Below, in pieces: positions 17,117 through 26,280 of a DNA stretch of 64,000 nt. The notes beneath the pieces are model-generated. The model made no database searches. It was given only the letters and a program-made list of their open reading frames with translations, and had not been told where the DNA came from. The stretch comes from DATAVB01 sp040414495. GTDB taxonomy: Bacteria > Actinomycetota > Actinomycetes > Mycobacteriales > QHCD01. The position numbers were made by a program, and so were the translations under genes. The DNA lies in contig JBEDUI010000071.1 in assembly GCA_040414495.1 (NCBI GenBank), forward strand, positions 1 to 64,000. Reading direction: 5' to 3'. The number at the start of each line of letters is the position of its first letter. Within the stretch, counting starts at the first letter, position 1.

Positions 17117-18733
17117 TCAGTAGGTTGCGGACAGTACGTACCGACCTGGCCGGTCAACCGAGAGCCGGGTCCAGCCGGACTGCGGCTTCAAGGTCCCGCC
17201 GTCGCTGGCGTGCAGGAACTTCGACCACCGGACCCGCACCAGCGTGCTGCCCGCCCTCGGCATCTTCAGCGTGATGCTGGCCGGCGTGGTGCGAACCATG
17301 ATCGCCGGCTGCGAGGCCAGCCCATTGGTGTCGGATACGCGGAATAGCCGCCACTGCGCGTCATGCCAGACCGGGGTGAGCCACGGCTGGTGCGAATTGA
17401 CGATGTCGGACTCGGACTTGGCCGCGTAATCCGGCTTGGCGCTGGAGATCGCCACGTACTGTACGGCGTTGTTCCGCAGCCAGCGGTGGTAATCGCTCGC
17501 GGTGAGCGTGCCGGAGTAGAAGAGCGGATTGCGTACGGTGTCGATCTGCCGTTCCCAGCCGCGCGCCAACGGAACCGTGGCGGCCAACTGCTGCGCCTCC
17601 CAGTGCCCGTACTGCGGCACCGCCTCGACCCGGCCCCGGTCGGCCTTGAGCCGGGTCAGCTCGCGGATCAGCGGCGCGGTGGCGGCCGCGCTGGTCAGCG
17701 GGGCGTCGCTGTGGGCCAGATCGCGGATCGGCGAGACGACCTGCCATATCACCGCGCCGATCAGGCCGAAGATCAGCAGGCCCTTACGGCGGGCGTCGGC
17801 GATCTTGGCCACCGAGGCCACCAGCAGCGGGCCGACCAGGAGCAGGCCGAGCCGCTCCACATTGGACCCGACCGCGGTCGGGAACACCCAGGCCACGATG
17901 ACGCCCATCATGTACACAGCCGTGCCGGCCCGCACCGCCCGCCAATTGCGCGGCACCAGAGCAATGGTCAACCCGCACGCAATCAGCGCCGGCACGCCGT
18001 TGACCACCGTGATCGGCTGTACGCCGCTGGTGCCGAAGACCAGTGCGACAACGCCGATCGGCAACCCGGCCGCCGCCCCGAGCACCAGCCCGCAGACCCA
18101 GCGACGGGTCAGCACGAACGCGGCCGCGGCGACGCCGACGAAAACGCCGGCCACCGGACTGAACAGACTCGCCAGCAGGGCGAGCACCGCACCTATGGCC
18201 AACCGGACCGCACGGTTACCGGGCCGGCGCGCGTCCACCAGCGCTATCGCGGCAACAGCGGCGGCCAGCCCCAGGGTGAACGTGGCCCGGCCGGAGATGA
18301 GCCCGGTCCACAGTCCGGCCGCCGTCCACAGAGCGGCGATTCGGGGCCGCACGACGTGATGGCGGACCAGGATGAGCGCGATCAGACCGGCACAGACAAC
18401 CGCGGCGGCGGCGGTGACCATTCGGGTACCGCCGACGGCGAAGAGGTACGGAGCGAGCACGGAGTACCCGGCCGGGTAGATGCCCGCGTACCAGCTGAAG
18501 TCGTACGCCGACCGCGGATAGTGCGCGGCGAAATCGGCGCGCGCAATCTGTGCGGCAAGGTCGGTTCCCGCGGTGGGGAACGCCAAAATCCACAGCGCCG
18601 CCAGCGCGGCGCTGGCCAGCATCGCCAGCGCGACCGGATGTGTCAGCACAGCAAAGCGGCTGCGCCTCGGGTCCGAGTTAAGCGTCAGCGGCCGTGGCGA
18701 ACGGAGGAGTTCTCCGGCAGAGGTCACAGACAT
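17117..18733 (-). CDS. Polytopic membrane protein, GT-C-like, unknown function
   Basis: A 538-residue membrane protein with no recognised signature. About ten to eleven hydrophobic helices fill residues 30-340, with an early extracytoplasmic loop (ARADFAAHYPRSAYDFSWY..) after helix 1. A soluble domain of about 190 residues closes the protein and ends in a beta-rich part (VRTTPASITLKMPRAGSTLV..). This layout resembles GT-C glycosyltransferase-like or polysaccharide-assembly membrane proteins of actinobacteria. An acidic residue in the first loop would fit a GT-C active site, but no DxD motif is obvious. A dyad shared with the downstream flippase-like gene suggests co-regulation. Confidence 0.7.
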   Translation of the reverse strand: MSVTSAGELLRSPRPLTLNSDPRRSRFAVLTHPVALAMLASAALAALWILAFPTAGTDLAAQIARADFAAHYPRSAYDFSWYAGIYPAGYSVLAPYLFAVGGTRMVTAAAAVVCAGLIALILVRHHVVRPRIAALWTAAGLWTGLISGRATFTLGLAAAVAAIALVDARRPGNRAVRLAIGAVLALLASLFSPVAGVFVGVAAAAFVLTRRWVCGLVLGAAAGLPIGVVALVFGTSGVQPITVVNGVPALIACGLTIALVPRNWRAVRAGTAVYMMGVIVAWVFPTAVGSNVERLGLLLVGPLLVASVAKIADARRKGLLIFGLIGAVIWQVVSPIRDLAHSDAPLTSAAATAPLIRELTRLKADRGRVEAVPQYGHWEAQQLAATVPLARGWERQIDTVRNPLFYSGTLTASDYHRWLRNNAVQYVAISSAKPDYAAKSESDIVNSHQPWLTPVWHDAQWRLFRVSDTNGLASQPAIMVRTTPASITLKMPRAGSTLVRVRWSKFLHASDGGTLKPQSGWTRLSVDRPGRYVLSATY

Positions 18734-19063
18734 CGTGGCTCATCATTCCAAACGGATCACGGAGGCTTCCGCCCATATGGGGTCAAGCCTCAACGAGTCT
18801 CCTGCCCACTCCGGCACTACCGCCCCCTTTTGAATCCCCGTAGGTCGGTTTCCCACTCACAACTACGCAAGTGTAGTAGCAGCCTCCGAAGAGGTCACCA
18901 CTCCGCGAAACTCTCCTCGACCAACCCTAAGCGCAATCGCCCCAGCCGGTCGGGAGGCAACGCCCTGAACTCGACCCTGACACAACCCTGAGACAACTCC
19001 AGCGGCGATCGTGACATCAACCGTTGAAATCGACATTTGAATTACGTGAACGAAGCATGATCA
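18734..19063. promoter_or_regulatory. Intergenic region with ACTAC-N6-GTAGT dyad
   Basis: A 330-bp gap between the cvnD end and the start of the membrane-protein gene, with no credible gene. At 18862-18877 an imperfect dyad reads ACTACGCAAGTGTAGT; its ACTAC-N6-GTAGT core has the same spacing as the dyad at 16889-16916. A short palindrome, GCATGA-TCA-TCATGC, lies at 19055-19069 across the cvnD stop codon. The first is a likely operator for the 18733 gene; the second could be a weak terminator for cvnABCD. Confidence 0.5.
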
Positions 19064-19723
19064 TCATGCACCTGCCGCCACCGCCATTTTCCGGCGCATT
19101 GCGTGTTCCACCACGGTGATCAGCGTCTGTTTGGTTGACGCAGTTTGCCGTGCGTCACACGCCACGATCGGAACGGTTTCCTCCACCGCCATCGCCTCGC
19201 GCACATCCTCGATCGTGTGCCCCAGAACGCCGTCGAAACAATTCAGGCCCACGACGTACGGCAGGCCCCGATCTTCGAAGAAATCCACCGCCGAATAGCA
19301 GTCGTCGAGCCGGCGCGTATCGGCTAACACAACGGCACCGATCGCGCCGCGGACCAGGTCGTCCCACATGAACCAGAACCGCTGCTGACCGGGCGTACCG
19401 AACAGATACAGAATCAGGTCGTCGGCCAACGTGATCCGGCCGAAATCCATCGCGACCGTCGTCGTCGTTTTGTTGGGCGTATCGCGCAGATCGTCGATCT
19501 CGCGGCTGGCGTCGGTGATCATCGCCTCGGTGGTCAGCGGCGGAATCTCCGACACGGAGCCCACGAACGTCGTTTTGCCGACGCCGAAGCCACCAGCCAC
19601 GACAATCTTGGCCGAGACCAACTCGGACGAAACCGCCTGGGGCGCAGCGGCCCCCGCTCCGGTATCAGCGTGGCGGGGCGAGGTCATTTCCGCATTTCCG
19701 GTGTCAGAGCCGACGGAGTCCAC
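19064..19723 (-). CDS. cvnD: Conservon GTPase CvnD
   Basis: A 219-residue Ras-like/MglA-type GTPase, last gene of a conservon. The P-loop is GGFGVGKTT, the switch region contains DDLRDTPNKTTTTVAMDFGRI, and LYLFGTPGQQRFWFMW is the G3 motif. In place of the classical NKxD the G4 region reads VVGLNCFDG, as is usual in this family. A disordered leader of about 35 residues precedes the core; a later ATG (MTSPRHADTG) is an alternative start. The gene overlaps cvnC by 20 bp. It would act as the molecular switch of the membrane-associated CvnABCD complex. Confidence 0.93.
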   Translation of the reverse strand: MDSVGSDTGNAEMTSPRHADTGAGAAAPQAVSSELVSAKIVVAGGFGVGKTTFVGSVSEIPPLTTEAMITDASREIDDLRDTPNKTTTTVAMDFGRITLADDLILYLFGTPGQQRFWFMWDDLVRGAIGAVVLADTRRLDDCYSAVDFFEDRGLPYVVGLNCFDGVLGHTIEDVREAMAVEETVPIVACDARQTASTKQTLITVVEHAMRRKMAVAAGA

Positions 19724-20273
19724 TGAGCACCCTTTCCATCAACACCAGCTGGGTCGCGTCGTCATCGGCCGCGACCGTTTTGTGAATCGTGATCAGACCG
19801 AGTTCGGCCATATCGCCCAGAATGACCCGGGCCACCCCGAGCGGAACCGACAACGCCGCGGCGACCTCGGCCACCGACCGCGGCCGGTCGCATACCGCCA
19901 CCACGGAACGGTGTTCGCCCGTACTGCCGAGACGGCCACGCTGGGTGGTCGACACCAGCGTCTCCACGTGCAGGTCGCGCGAGGGGCGGGTCCGCCCCCC
20001 GGTCCAGGCGTACGGCCGTACCGCTTGGGCGGTGTCCTCGATCCGTCCGTCGGGCATACCGTGCCGGGGATGGGGACTCGGCCGGGGCCGGGGCGGCGTG
20101 GTGGTGCTGGTGCTGGTGCGCACGGCGTTCGCTTCGGGCTCGTGGTCGTCCTCGTGACGCCTTCTGCGGCCGCGGCGAACGTTCGGTGGTCGCCAGCCGC
20201 GGTCGCCGTCGAGCAGGTCCTCCAGTCCGACGTCGTCGTGGTCGGCGACGCCGTCCTCGGACTCGAGGCTCAC
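19704..20273 (-). CDS. cvnC: Conservon DUF742 protein CvnC
   Basis: A 189-residue protein with the DUF742 domain in its C-terminal ~115 residues (VRPYAWTGGRTRPSRDLHVETLVSTT ... RSVAEVAAALSVPLGVARVILGDMAELGLI), a winged-helix-like fold. The N-terminal ~70 residues are acidic then arginine-rich and low in complexity. The start is GTG at 20273, which overlaps the cvnB stop (GTGA); longer readings would run deep into cvnB. It is part of the cvnABCD operon. Confidence 0.9.
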   Translation of the reverse strand: MSLESEDGVADHDDVGLEDLLDGDRGWRPPNVRRGRRRRHEDDHEPEANAVRTSTSTTTPPRPRPSPHPRHGMPDGRIEDTAQAVRPYAWTGGRTRPSRDLHVETLVSTTQRGRLGSTGEHRSVVAVCDRPRSVAEVAAALSVPLGVARVILGDMAELGLITIHKTVAADDDATQLVLMERVLSGLRRL

Positions 20274-20710
20274 GCCGGTTGCGGATCGGCAGCCCGATCC
20301 GCACCTTGCAGATGGGGTCGCGGCAGCGGCGTAAGCAGCCGGCCGACGCGGTCGACCAGCAACGTCATCTCGTACGCCAACTGCCCGATATCGCTGTGCG
20401 GACCGGCCAGCACCGCCAAACACGAACCGTCGCTGATCGACATGAGCAGCATCAGACCGCGGTCCATCTCGACCACGGTCTCCTTCACCGCGCCGGCCTC
20501 GAAACACCGTGCCGCGCCCTGGGCCAGGCTCAGCAGACCCGATGTCACGGCTGCCAACTGGTCGGCCCGATCCTGCGGCAAGCCAGCGGAGGCGGCCACC
20601 AGCAGGCCATCGGAGGAGACAATCGCGGCGTGTCCGACGCCCTCAACGCGTTCGGCAAAGTCCGTCACCAGCAGACCGAACTCGCTGGACTCTGGACGAT
20701 TCGACGTCAT
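20270..20710 (-). CDS. cvnB: Conservon roadblock/LC7 protein CvnB
   Basis: A 146-residue roadblock/LC7-domain protein (FGLLVTDFAERVEGVGHAAIVSSDGLLVAAS ... LMLLMSISDGSCLAVLAG). Such proteins bind and regulate the small GTPase of the same operon. The start overlaps the cvnA stop (ATGA) and its own stop overlaps the cvnC GTG, so the operon is fully coupled. The length is close to that of family members. Confidence 0.94.
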   Translation of the reverse strand: MTSNRPESSEFGLLVTDFAERVEGVGHAAIVSSDGLLVAASAGLPQDRADQLAAVTSGLLSLAQGAARCFEAGAVKETVVEMDRGLMLLMSISDGSCLAVLAGPHSDIGQLAYEMTLLVDRVGRLLTPLPRPHLQGADRAADPQPA

Positions 20711-23700
20711 CTGCTCTCCCGTTCTGCGCTAGCGTCCGCGGTCGGACGTTGCGGTGCGCCAACACTTTCCCGGCCCTCCCGCAGGCCACGTTGGAAGTTC
20801 GCGAGTCGCCCGCGCACTCCGTTCGCCTCCTGCTCGGCCGGACCGCGTTCTACCACGGACGGGCTGTCAGGGACACTTCCCGGCACAATACGGGCTCCCG
20901 GCCGCCGACGCGGTAAACCGGCCTCCGTGTGTCCCTCGGGTTCAGCTTGTTCCGTCGGTTGTTCTTCCGTGGATTGTTCGGCGCCTTCTGCCTGTCCATC
21001 GCTTTCCCGGGGCTCAGGCGTTTCGGTTGCGACCGGCGTTCCCTCCTTGGCCGGTTTCTCGGCTGGTTTCTCGACCGGTTGCGCCGGTTCGGCCCGGGCG
21101 GTTGGCCATTCGGCACCGTCAGTTGCCGGGGGTTCTTGGGGCTGCGGGGCGGGCGCGGCGTGTCGCGGCTCGGGATCGGCAGCATGCCGACCTCGTCGCA
21201 GACCGCTCTGGAACGCCGACATCCGCTGTCGCATGAGTTCGGCATCCGACTCGGTCGAGCCGCTGTGCCGGGCCCGCCGCGGCGCGGCCGACGTCACGCT
21301 GCCGGGCAACATCCGGGCCCCCGGCTTACGCCGCGGCAGCCCGGCCTTGGTCACCGACTCGGACGACGTACGGTGCACCGACTCGGCGGCCTTCCAGCCC
21401 GCATCGGCCGCGCTTCCCCAGTTCGTCGCGGCCGGCGAGGGGGCGCGCTGGAACCACGCCGAGAGCAGGTCATCGAAGATCGGCGTGGGTTCCGAGCCGG
21501 TGGGCTTTTCCGGCTCGGACTGCTGATCGGGCTGCGGCTGTACGGATTGCAGCTGTACGGATTGCAGCGGCGCAGGCTGCGGCTGTACGGGCGGCGCTGC
21601 CTTGACCGGGGCCTCAGGTTGCGGTGCTGCTGCCTGCGGCTCGGGTTCCGGCTCCGGCGGTTCGGCTGGTTGCTCGGTCGGGGCATCGGTGGTCTCGGTT
21701 TGTTCCGTCGCGACAGGCATGGCCGCGGCGGGCGTATCCACCGCCGGGTGCAGTGAGACCACCGCACCGTTGAGCTCCTGGGCCGGCTGTGGCGCCGAAG
21801 CGACCGATGGAGCCGAAGCGACAGGCGGGGCCGGCGCGACTGGTGGGGCCGGCCGCTCGGGCGCCAGCGGGATCAGCAACTCGGCCGGGATCGTCACCGT
21901 CGCCCGGAGCCCGCCGATCTGCTCGCCACCCTGCAACCGGACCCGAACTCCGTGCCGGCCGGCGAGCGTACCGACGACGTACAACCCCAGCTGCCGGTTC
22001 GTCGAGCCGTCGATGACCCCGGCCGCGTCCAGGCGGGCATTCGCCTGGACCAGCTGCTCGTCGGTCATCCCGATGCCCTGGTCGAGAATGTCGATCGAGA
22101 TGCCGCCGTTGCGGGCCCGGTAATCGGCCAGGTGCACCTGGGTCTCGGGGGCTGAGAACCGGGTCGCGTTGTCCAGCAATTCGGCGATCAGGCGGACCAG
22201 GTCGCCGGCGACGTGGCCGGCCACCGCGACCGGCGCCATCGTCTGGACCGCCACCCGCTTGTATTGGTCGATCTCCGAGGCGGCGGCGCGCAGCAGTTCA
22301 CCCAGCCGCATTGGCTGGTTGAACCGCCGGGTCAGGTCGCTGCCGGAGAGCACCATGAGGTTCTCGTTGTTCCGGCGCAGCCGGATCGCCAGGTGATCGA
22401 GCCCGAACAACGCGGAGAGCCGGTCGGGATCCTCCTCGTCGCGTTCCATCGTCTCGAGCAGGCCGAGTTGCTGCTGTACGAGCGCTTCGCTGCGCAGCGA
22501 CAGGTCGACCAGTACCTCGTTGTACACGGTCCGCAGCCGGGCCTGGTCTGTTGCCAGGTACAGGGCCCGCCGGTGCAGGTCGTCGAACGTCCTGGCCAAT
22601 GCGCCGATCTCGTCGTGGTCGCGATCAACTACTGGCGGTTGCGGCACCGAGGCACCCGCGCGCACCGCGGCGGTCGCGGCCGGCAGGTCATGGTCGGCGA
22701 CCTGGCGCATCTCGCCGGCGAGCCGCCGCAGTGGCCTGCGTACCGACCGGATCACGAACACCAGCACGACCAACGCCACCAGCAGCGCGCCCGCCAGCAA
22801 CGCCCCGGCCAGCACGACGTCGTTACGCGCATCACGCTTCATGTGCTCGGCCGAATCCGCCAACTGGTTCGACAGCGACCCGGTAACCGAGCCCACCATG
22901 CCGATGACGGTGTTCGACGCCGACGTCCAGTCGCCCGGCGCGACGGGCGGCACGGTGCCCCCGGGCGCGAGGACCCGGTGCTGCAGCCGGTTGCGGTTGT
23001 CGACCGCGTCGCTGCTGACGCTGTCGTTGTATCGCTTGACCTGGTCCGGCGCGGCCGCCGTCATGAAGATGCCCAGCTGTGTGGAGAGCCGCTGGTCCGA
23101 GGTGTGTACGCGATTGGCCAGCGCGCTGCCCGGCTCGCCGTGCAGGAGCGCCCCGCCGATGAGCGCCTGCTGGAACGAGTACTCCTCGCCCACCGCCTCC
23201 AGGTTGTGCAGCGCGCCGGCCGTGCGGGCCAGGTCCGGATCGTCGAGCCCGGCGGCCACCGCCACATCGGCGGCGAGCAAAGCGTTGATGGTCGGCACGT
23301 ACGCGGTGACGGCGTCGGCCGGGCTCATCGAACCGCTCTCGATCCGGGTACGGAACCCCGGCAGTCGGTCAGCCGCGCTGAGGGCAGCCTGCAGGCGGGA
23401 CCGGGACAGCGAGTCGAGCGCGCCGGTCACGTGTCCACCGGTCAGCGCCATGCGCGCGGTGTCCGTCACCCCTTGACACTGGGTGTACGCGGTCTTGTCC
23501 GCGCCCTTCTTGAACTGCGCCGCCGCGTCGCGTTCCTTCTGAGTGGCGGAAATCAAAGCCTGGATCTTGCTCTGCGCCTCGATGGCCTCGCGGTTCCGCG
23601 TGGCCGAGTGCGACTTGGACAGCCCGGAGGAGAGCAGCAATCCACCGAGCGCGGCGGCGAACAGCAGCGGAACCAGGACCAGGATCAGGAGCTTGCTGCG

Positions 23701-23772
23701 TACTCCCAAATGCACGCCGGAAGCACGCAAGTCGTCGCCGACCTGCGTAGCAGTGCGCTCACCTGACGACAT
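20707..23772 (-). CDS. cvnA: Conservon sensor kinase CvnA with duplicated tail module
   Basis: A 1021-residue membrane sensor. TM1 is at about 28-48, an extracytoplasmic nitrate/nitrite-sensor-like helical domain at 50-310, TM2 at about 320-342, then HAMP (RSVRRPLRRLAGEMRQVA), a helical linker with FGLDHLAIRLRRNNENLMVL, and a GHKL ATPase domain (RLIAELLDNATRFSAPE, DQGIGM, LGLYVVGTLAGRHG). The last ~370 residues are Pro/Glu/Gln-rich and disordered. They contain two copies of a module: GLPRRKPGARMLPGSV...RMSAFQSGLRRGR and GLPRRRPGARIVPGSV...RLANFQRGLREGR. CvnA proteins usually have one such pair at the end. First gene of cvnABCD. Confidence 0.93.
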   Translation of the reverse strand: MSSGERTATQVGDDLRASGVHLGVRSKLLILVLVPLLFAAALGGLLLSSGLSKSHSATRNREAIEAQSKIQALISATQKERDAAAQFKKGADKTAYTQCQGVTDTARMALTGGHVTGALDSLSRSRLQAALSAADRLPGFRTRIESGSMSPADAVTAYVPTINALLAADVAVAAGLDDPDLARTAGALHNLEAVGEEYSFQQALIGGALLHGEPGSALANRVHTSDQRLSTQLGIFMTAAAPDQVKRYNDSVSSDAVDNRNRLQHRVLAPGGTVPPVAPGDWTSASNTVIGMVGSVTGSLSNQLADSAEHMKRDARNDVVLAGALLAGALLVALVVLVFVIRSVRRPLRRLAGEMRQVADHDLPAATAAVRAGASVPQPPVVDRDHDEIGALARTFDDLHRRALYLATDQARLRTVYNEVLVDLSLRSEALVQQQLGLLETMERDEEDPDRLSALFGLDHLAIRLRRNNENLMVLSGSDLTRRFNQPMRLGELLRAAASEIDQYKRVAVQTMAPVAVAGHVAGDLVRLIAELLDNATRFSAPETQVHLADYRARNGGISIDILDQGIGMTDEQLVQANARLDAAGVIDGSTNRQLGLYVVGTLAGRHGVRVRLQGGEQIGGLRATVTIPAELLIPLAPERPAPPVAPAPPVASAPSVASAPQPAQELNGAVVSLHPAVDTPAAAMPVATEQTETTDAPTEQPAEPPEPEPEPQAAAPQPEAPVKAAPPVQPQPAPLQSVQLQSVQPQPDQQSEPEKPTGSEPTPIFDDLLSAWFQRAPSPAATNWGSAADAGWKAAESVHRTSSESVTKAGLPRRKPGARMLPGSVTSAAPRRARHSGSTESDAELMRQRMSAFQSGLRRGRHAADPEPRHAAPAPQPQEPPATDGAEWPTARAEPAQPVEKPAEKPAKEGTPVATETPEPRESDGQAEGAEQSTEEQPTEQAEPEGHTEAGLPRRRPGARIVPGSVPDSPSVVERGPAEQEANGVRGRLANFQRGLREGRESVGAPQRPTADASAERESR

Positions 23773-24002
23773 CGACGCGACCTGAGCAATGGGGGCTGTG
23801 GACGGGCTATGGGGGTGGTCCGCTGGACCGCGATCAGACGAATCGAGACCCTACACCGTGGCACAGCCCACTTTTGAACGCACCGTAGGCACGCTGTCAC
23901 GGCGTGCCGATCGATTAGCCTCGCTTGAGCGTCCGCCCACAATTACTGCTCACTTCTGCGCATTCTATGGGTTTAGGATGCAGCATCAGTCGTTCTTGAT
24001 GG

Positions 24003-25346
24003 GTGGATACCGTGGATCACGCAAAACGCCGAGGCACTGGCCTCCGGCGTACGCAAAGAAGATTGATCAGTCTGCTGAGCTGCTGCGCTCTGCTGGCCGG
24101 ATGCGCCAACGTGGCGCACTCCTCCGACCGGACGCGCGGCGTGACGATCTCGATCGCGACCGGCATGCAGGAGCCGCCGGCCTCGATGCTGGCGCAGTTC
24201 ACGCGTCAGACGGGGATCAAGGTTCGCTGGATCGACCTGGGTTGGGACGATCTGCAGACCAAGATCTCGACCTCGTCTGTCGCACATACCTACTTCGCCG
24301 ACGTGGTGAATGTGGACTGGTCCCGGGTCGGTAGCTATGCCCGCCTGGACTGGTTCCACCCGCTCGGCCAGTACCTGAACACCTCGACGCTGCGTAAGGA
24401 CATGCCGCAGCTCGAGTCGTTCATCGTCGGCGGCAAGGTGATCGGCGTTCCGTTCGATGCCGATCTGAAGGTCACGACGATCAACCGCAAGCAGTTCAAA
24501 GCGGCCGGCATCACGACCGATCCGCGCACCATGGCGGAGTACACCGCCGACCTGGCCAAGATCCGGGCCAAGAACCCGCAGGAGCACCCACTGGGTATCC
24601 CGCTGGCCGCGGCCGAGGGCCTGTCCACGTACTGGTACCAGCTGACCGCGGCCTTCGGCGGAACGACGTTCACCAAGTCGTTCGACCCGGCCTTCAGCAG
24701 TCCGAACTCGGCTGGCTACAAGGCGCTGCAGTGGATGCGGGACGCCTATAAGACCGGTCTGGTCTCCCCCGCGAACATCAACATGACCGATGTGGCCACG
24801 GCGCAGACCGAAATGGCCAAGGGCACGGTGGCCAGCATTTTCTCGGATTCGCCGCAGATCCAGAGTATTTACAACTCCAAGCAGTACTCGACGGTCATCG
24901 GTCAGGTGAACTACCTGAGCACGCCCTCCAGCCCGACACCGTCGCCTGACCTCAGTACGCCCGACGGCGCCGGAATTCCGAAGACCGCGAAGTACCCGGC
25001 CGCCGCGGCGAAGTTCATCAAGTGGCTGATCAGCCCGAATATCCAGGCCCAATTAGCAGGCCTGAACGGCGAGAGCGCGCCGCAGATTGCCTTGCCGTGC
25101 AGCCTGACCGCAGTCCGCGAGCTGGTCAAGCATCACCGCATCGCGGAGGGCGACAAGGTCATCAACATGCTGCAGAACACTGTCCGTCCGGTATTTCCCG
25201 ACGGACCCCCGGTGTGGTATCCGCAATTCAGCAATGCCGCTTACACCGCCATTCACGCCGCCGTTACCGGGCAGGTGAGTGTCGCGTCGGCGATCAACAC
25301 GATCGCCCAAACCGCCCGCGACCAGAAAGCCAGTACTTCATCGTGA
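24003..25346 (+). CDS. ABC sugar transporter substrate-binding lipoprotein
   Basis: A ~447-residue family 1 solute-binding lipoprotein. The N-terminus is basic (RRTQRR) followed by a hydrophobic stretch and lipobox LLAGC, so it is exported and lipid-anchored. The mature part has the usual layout of sugar binders (ISIATGMQEPPASMLAQFTRQTGIKVRWIDLGWDDLQTKI; VIGVPFDADLKVTTINRKQF). No strong ribosome-binding site is seen; GTG at 24003 or 24012 may start. The two permease genes follow directly, and no ATPase gene is present, so an MsiK-type ATPase is probably used. The ligand is likely a sugar or polyol. Confidence 0.9.
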   Translation: MDTVDHAKRRGTGLRRTQRRLISLLSCCALLAGCANVAHSSDRTRGVTISIATGMQEPPASMLAQFTRQTGIKVRWIDLGWDDLQTKISTSSVAHTYFADVVNVDWSRVGSYARLDWFHPLGQYLNTSTLRKDMPQLESFIVGGKVIGVPFDADLKVTTINRKQFKAAGITTDPRTMAEYTADLAKIRAKNPQEHPLGIPLAAAEGLSTYWYQLTAAFGGTTFTKSFDPAFSSPNSAGYKALQWMRDAYKTGLVSPANINMTDVATAQTEMAKGTVASIFSDSPQIQSIYNSKQYSTVIGQVNYLSTPSSPTPSPDLSTPDGAGIPKTAKYPAAAAKFIKWLISPNIQAQLAGLNGESAPQIALPCSLTAVRELVKHHRIAEGDKVINMLQNTVRPVFPDGPPVWYPQFSNAAYTAIHAAVTGQVSVASAINTIAQTARDQKASTSS

Positions 25347-25359
25347 TCGTGAGGCCATT

Positions 25360-26280
25360 GTGGTAACCCTGACCCGTCCAACAATCGAGACAGTTACCCG
25401 CCGCAATCCCATGCGCCGGGACAGCATATTGCCGTACGTGCTGATCGCACCGCTGGTGATCTTCGTCATCGGCCTCGGCCTAATTCCGGGCATCTTCACC
25501 GCGGTGGAGGCCTTTTTCAAAGTCACGCCGTTTGATCCGCCGACCCGCTTCGCCGGCATTGACAACTTCATCGCGTTGGCCCGCAACAGCGCGGTTCGAG
25601 TCGGTGCGATCAATACGCTGCTGTACGTCGTCATCGGCATTGCATTGGTGACGGTGCTCGGCGTGGCGATGGCTGTCACACTGCAACGACCGTTCCGGGG
25701 CCGGGCCGTGGTGATCGCGGCGATGGTGCTGCCGTGGGCGCTGCCCGGCGTGGTCGAGAGCGTGATCTGGACCTGGATCTACGACCCGAGTTCCGGTGTG
25801 CTGAACAGCGTTCTGCATTCATTGCACATCATCGACAATTACCAGGTCTGGGTCGGTAACAACCGAATCGTCGCGATCACGTTCATTGAGATCGTCCAGG
25901 TCTGGCAGATGGCGCCGCTGTGTGCGTTGCTGATTCTGGCTGCGCTGCAGGCGATTCCGGACGACATCTACGAAGCCGCCCGGATGGACGGGTGTAACGC
26001 GTGGCGGACGTTCTGGCGAATCACGCTGCCGCTGGCCCGACCGGGTCTGGCGATCGCGATGGTGCAGGCGGTGGTCAACACGCTGAATATCTTTGACCAG
26101 GCGTATCTGTTGAACGGCGCCTCCTACACCGCGACCTCCTTGATGGAGCAGACGTACTTCATCACCTTCCAGAACCTGAACTTCGGCCAGGGCTATGCGC
26201 TCTCACTCGTCGTAACGGTGGCGACGCTCATCCTGTCCTTCCTGGTCATCAAGCTGGTCTATCGCAAGGTTGAATTCTGA
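25360..26280 (+). CDS. ABC sugar transporter permease, MalF type
   Basis: A 306-residue permease with six hydrophobic segments. The EAA loop reads YEAARMDGCNAWRTFWRITLPLARPG. The start is taken as GTG at 25360, with GTGAGG 5 nt before; upstream reading would overlap the binding-protein gene. It shares its stop with the next permease start (TGATG at 26280). It forms the membrane channel together with the following gene. Confidence 0.92.
   Translation: MVTLTRPTIETVTRRNPMRRDSILPYVLIAPLVIFVIGLGLIPGIFTAVEAFFKVTPFDPPTRFAGIDNFIALARNSAVRVGAINTLLYVVIGIALVTVLGVAMAVTLQRPFRGRAVVIAAMVLPWALPGVVESVIWTWIYDPSSGVLNSVLHSLHIIDNYQVWVGNNRIVAITFIEIVQVWQMAPLCALLILAALQAIPDDIYEAARMDGCNAWRTFWRITLPLARPGLAIAMVQAVVNTLNIFDQAYLLNGASYTATSLMEQTYFITFQNLNFGQGYALSLVVTVATLILSFLVIKLVYRKVEF

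Noticed and set aside
17363..18991. 542-codon plus-strand frame over the membrane-protein gene
   Set aside because: Low-complexity R/Q/G-rich translation with no domain; the minus-strand reading has proper membrane helices.
22213..23766. 517-codon plus-strand frame over cvnA
   Set aside because: Shadow of the sensor kinase; composition and lack of motifs rule it out.
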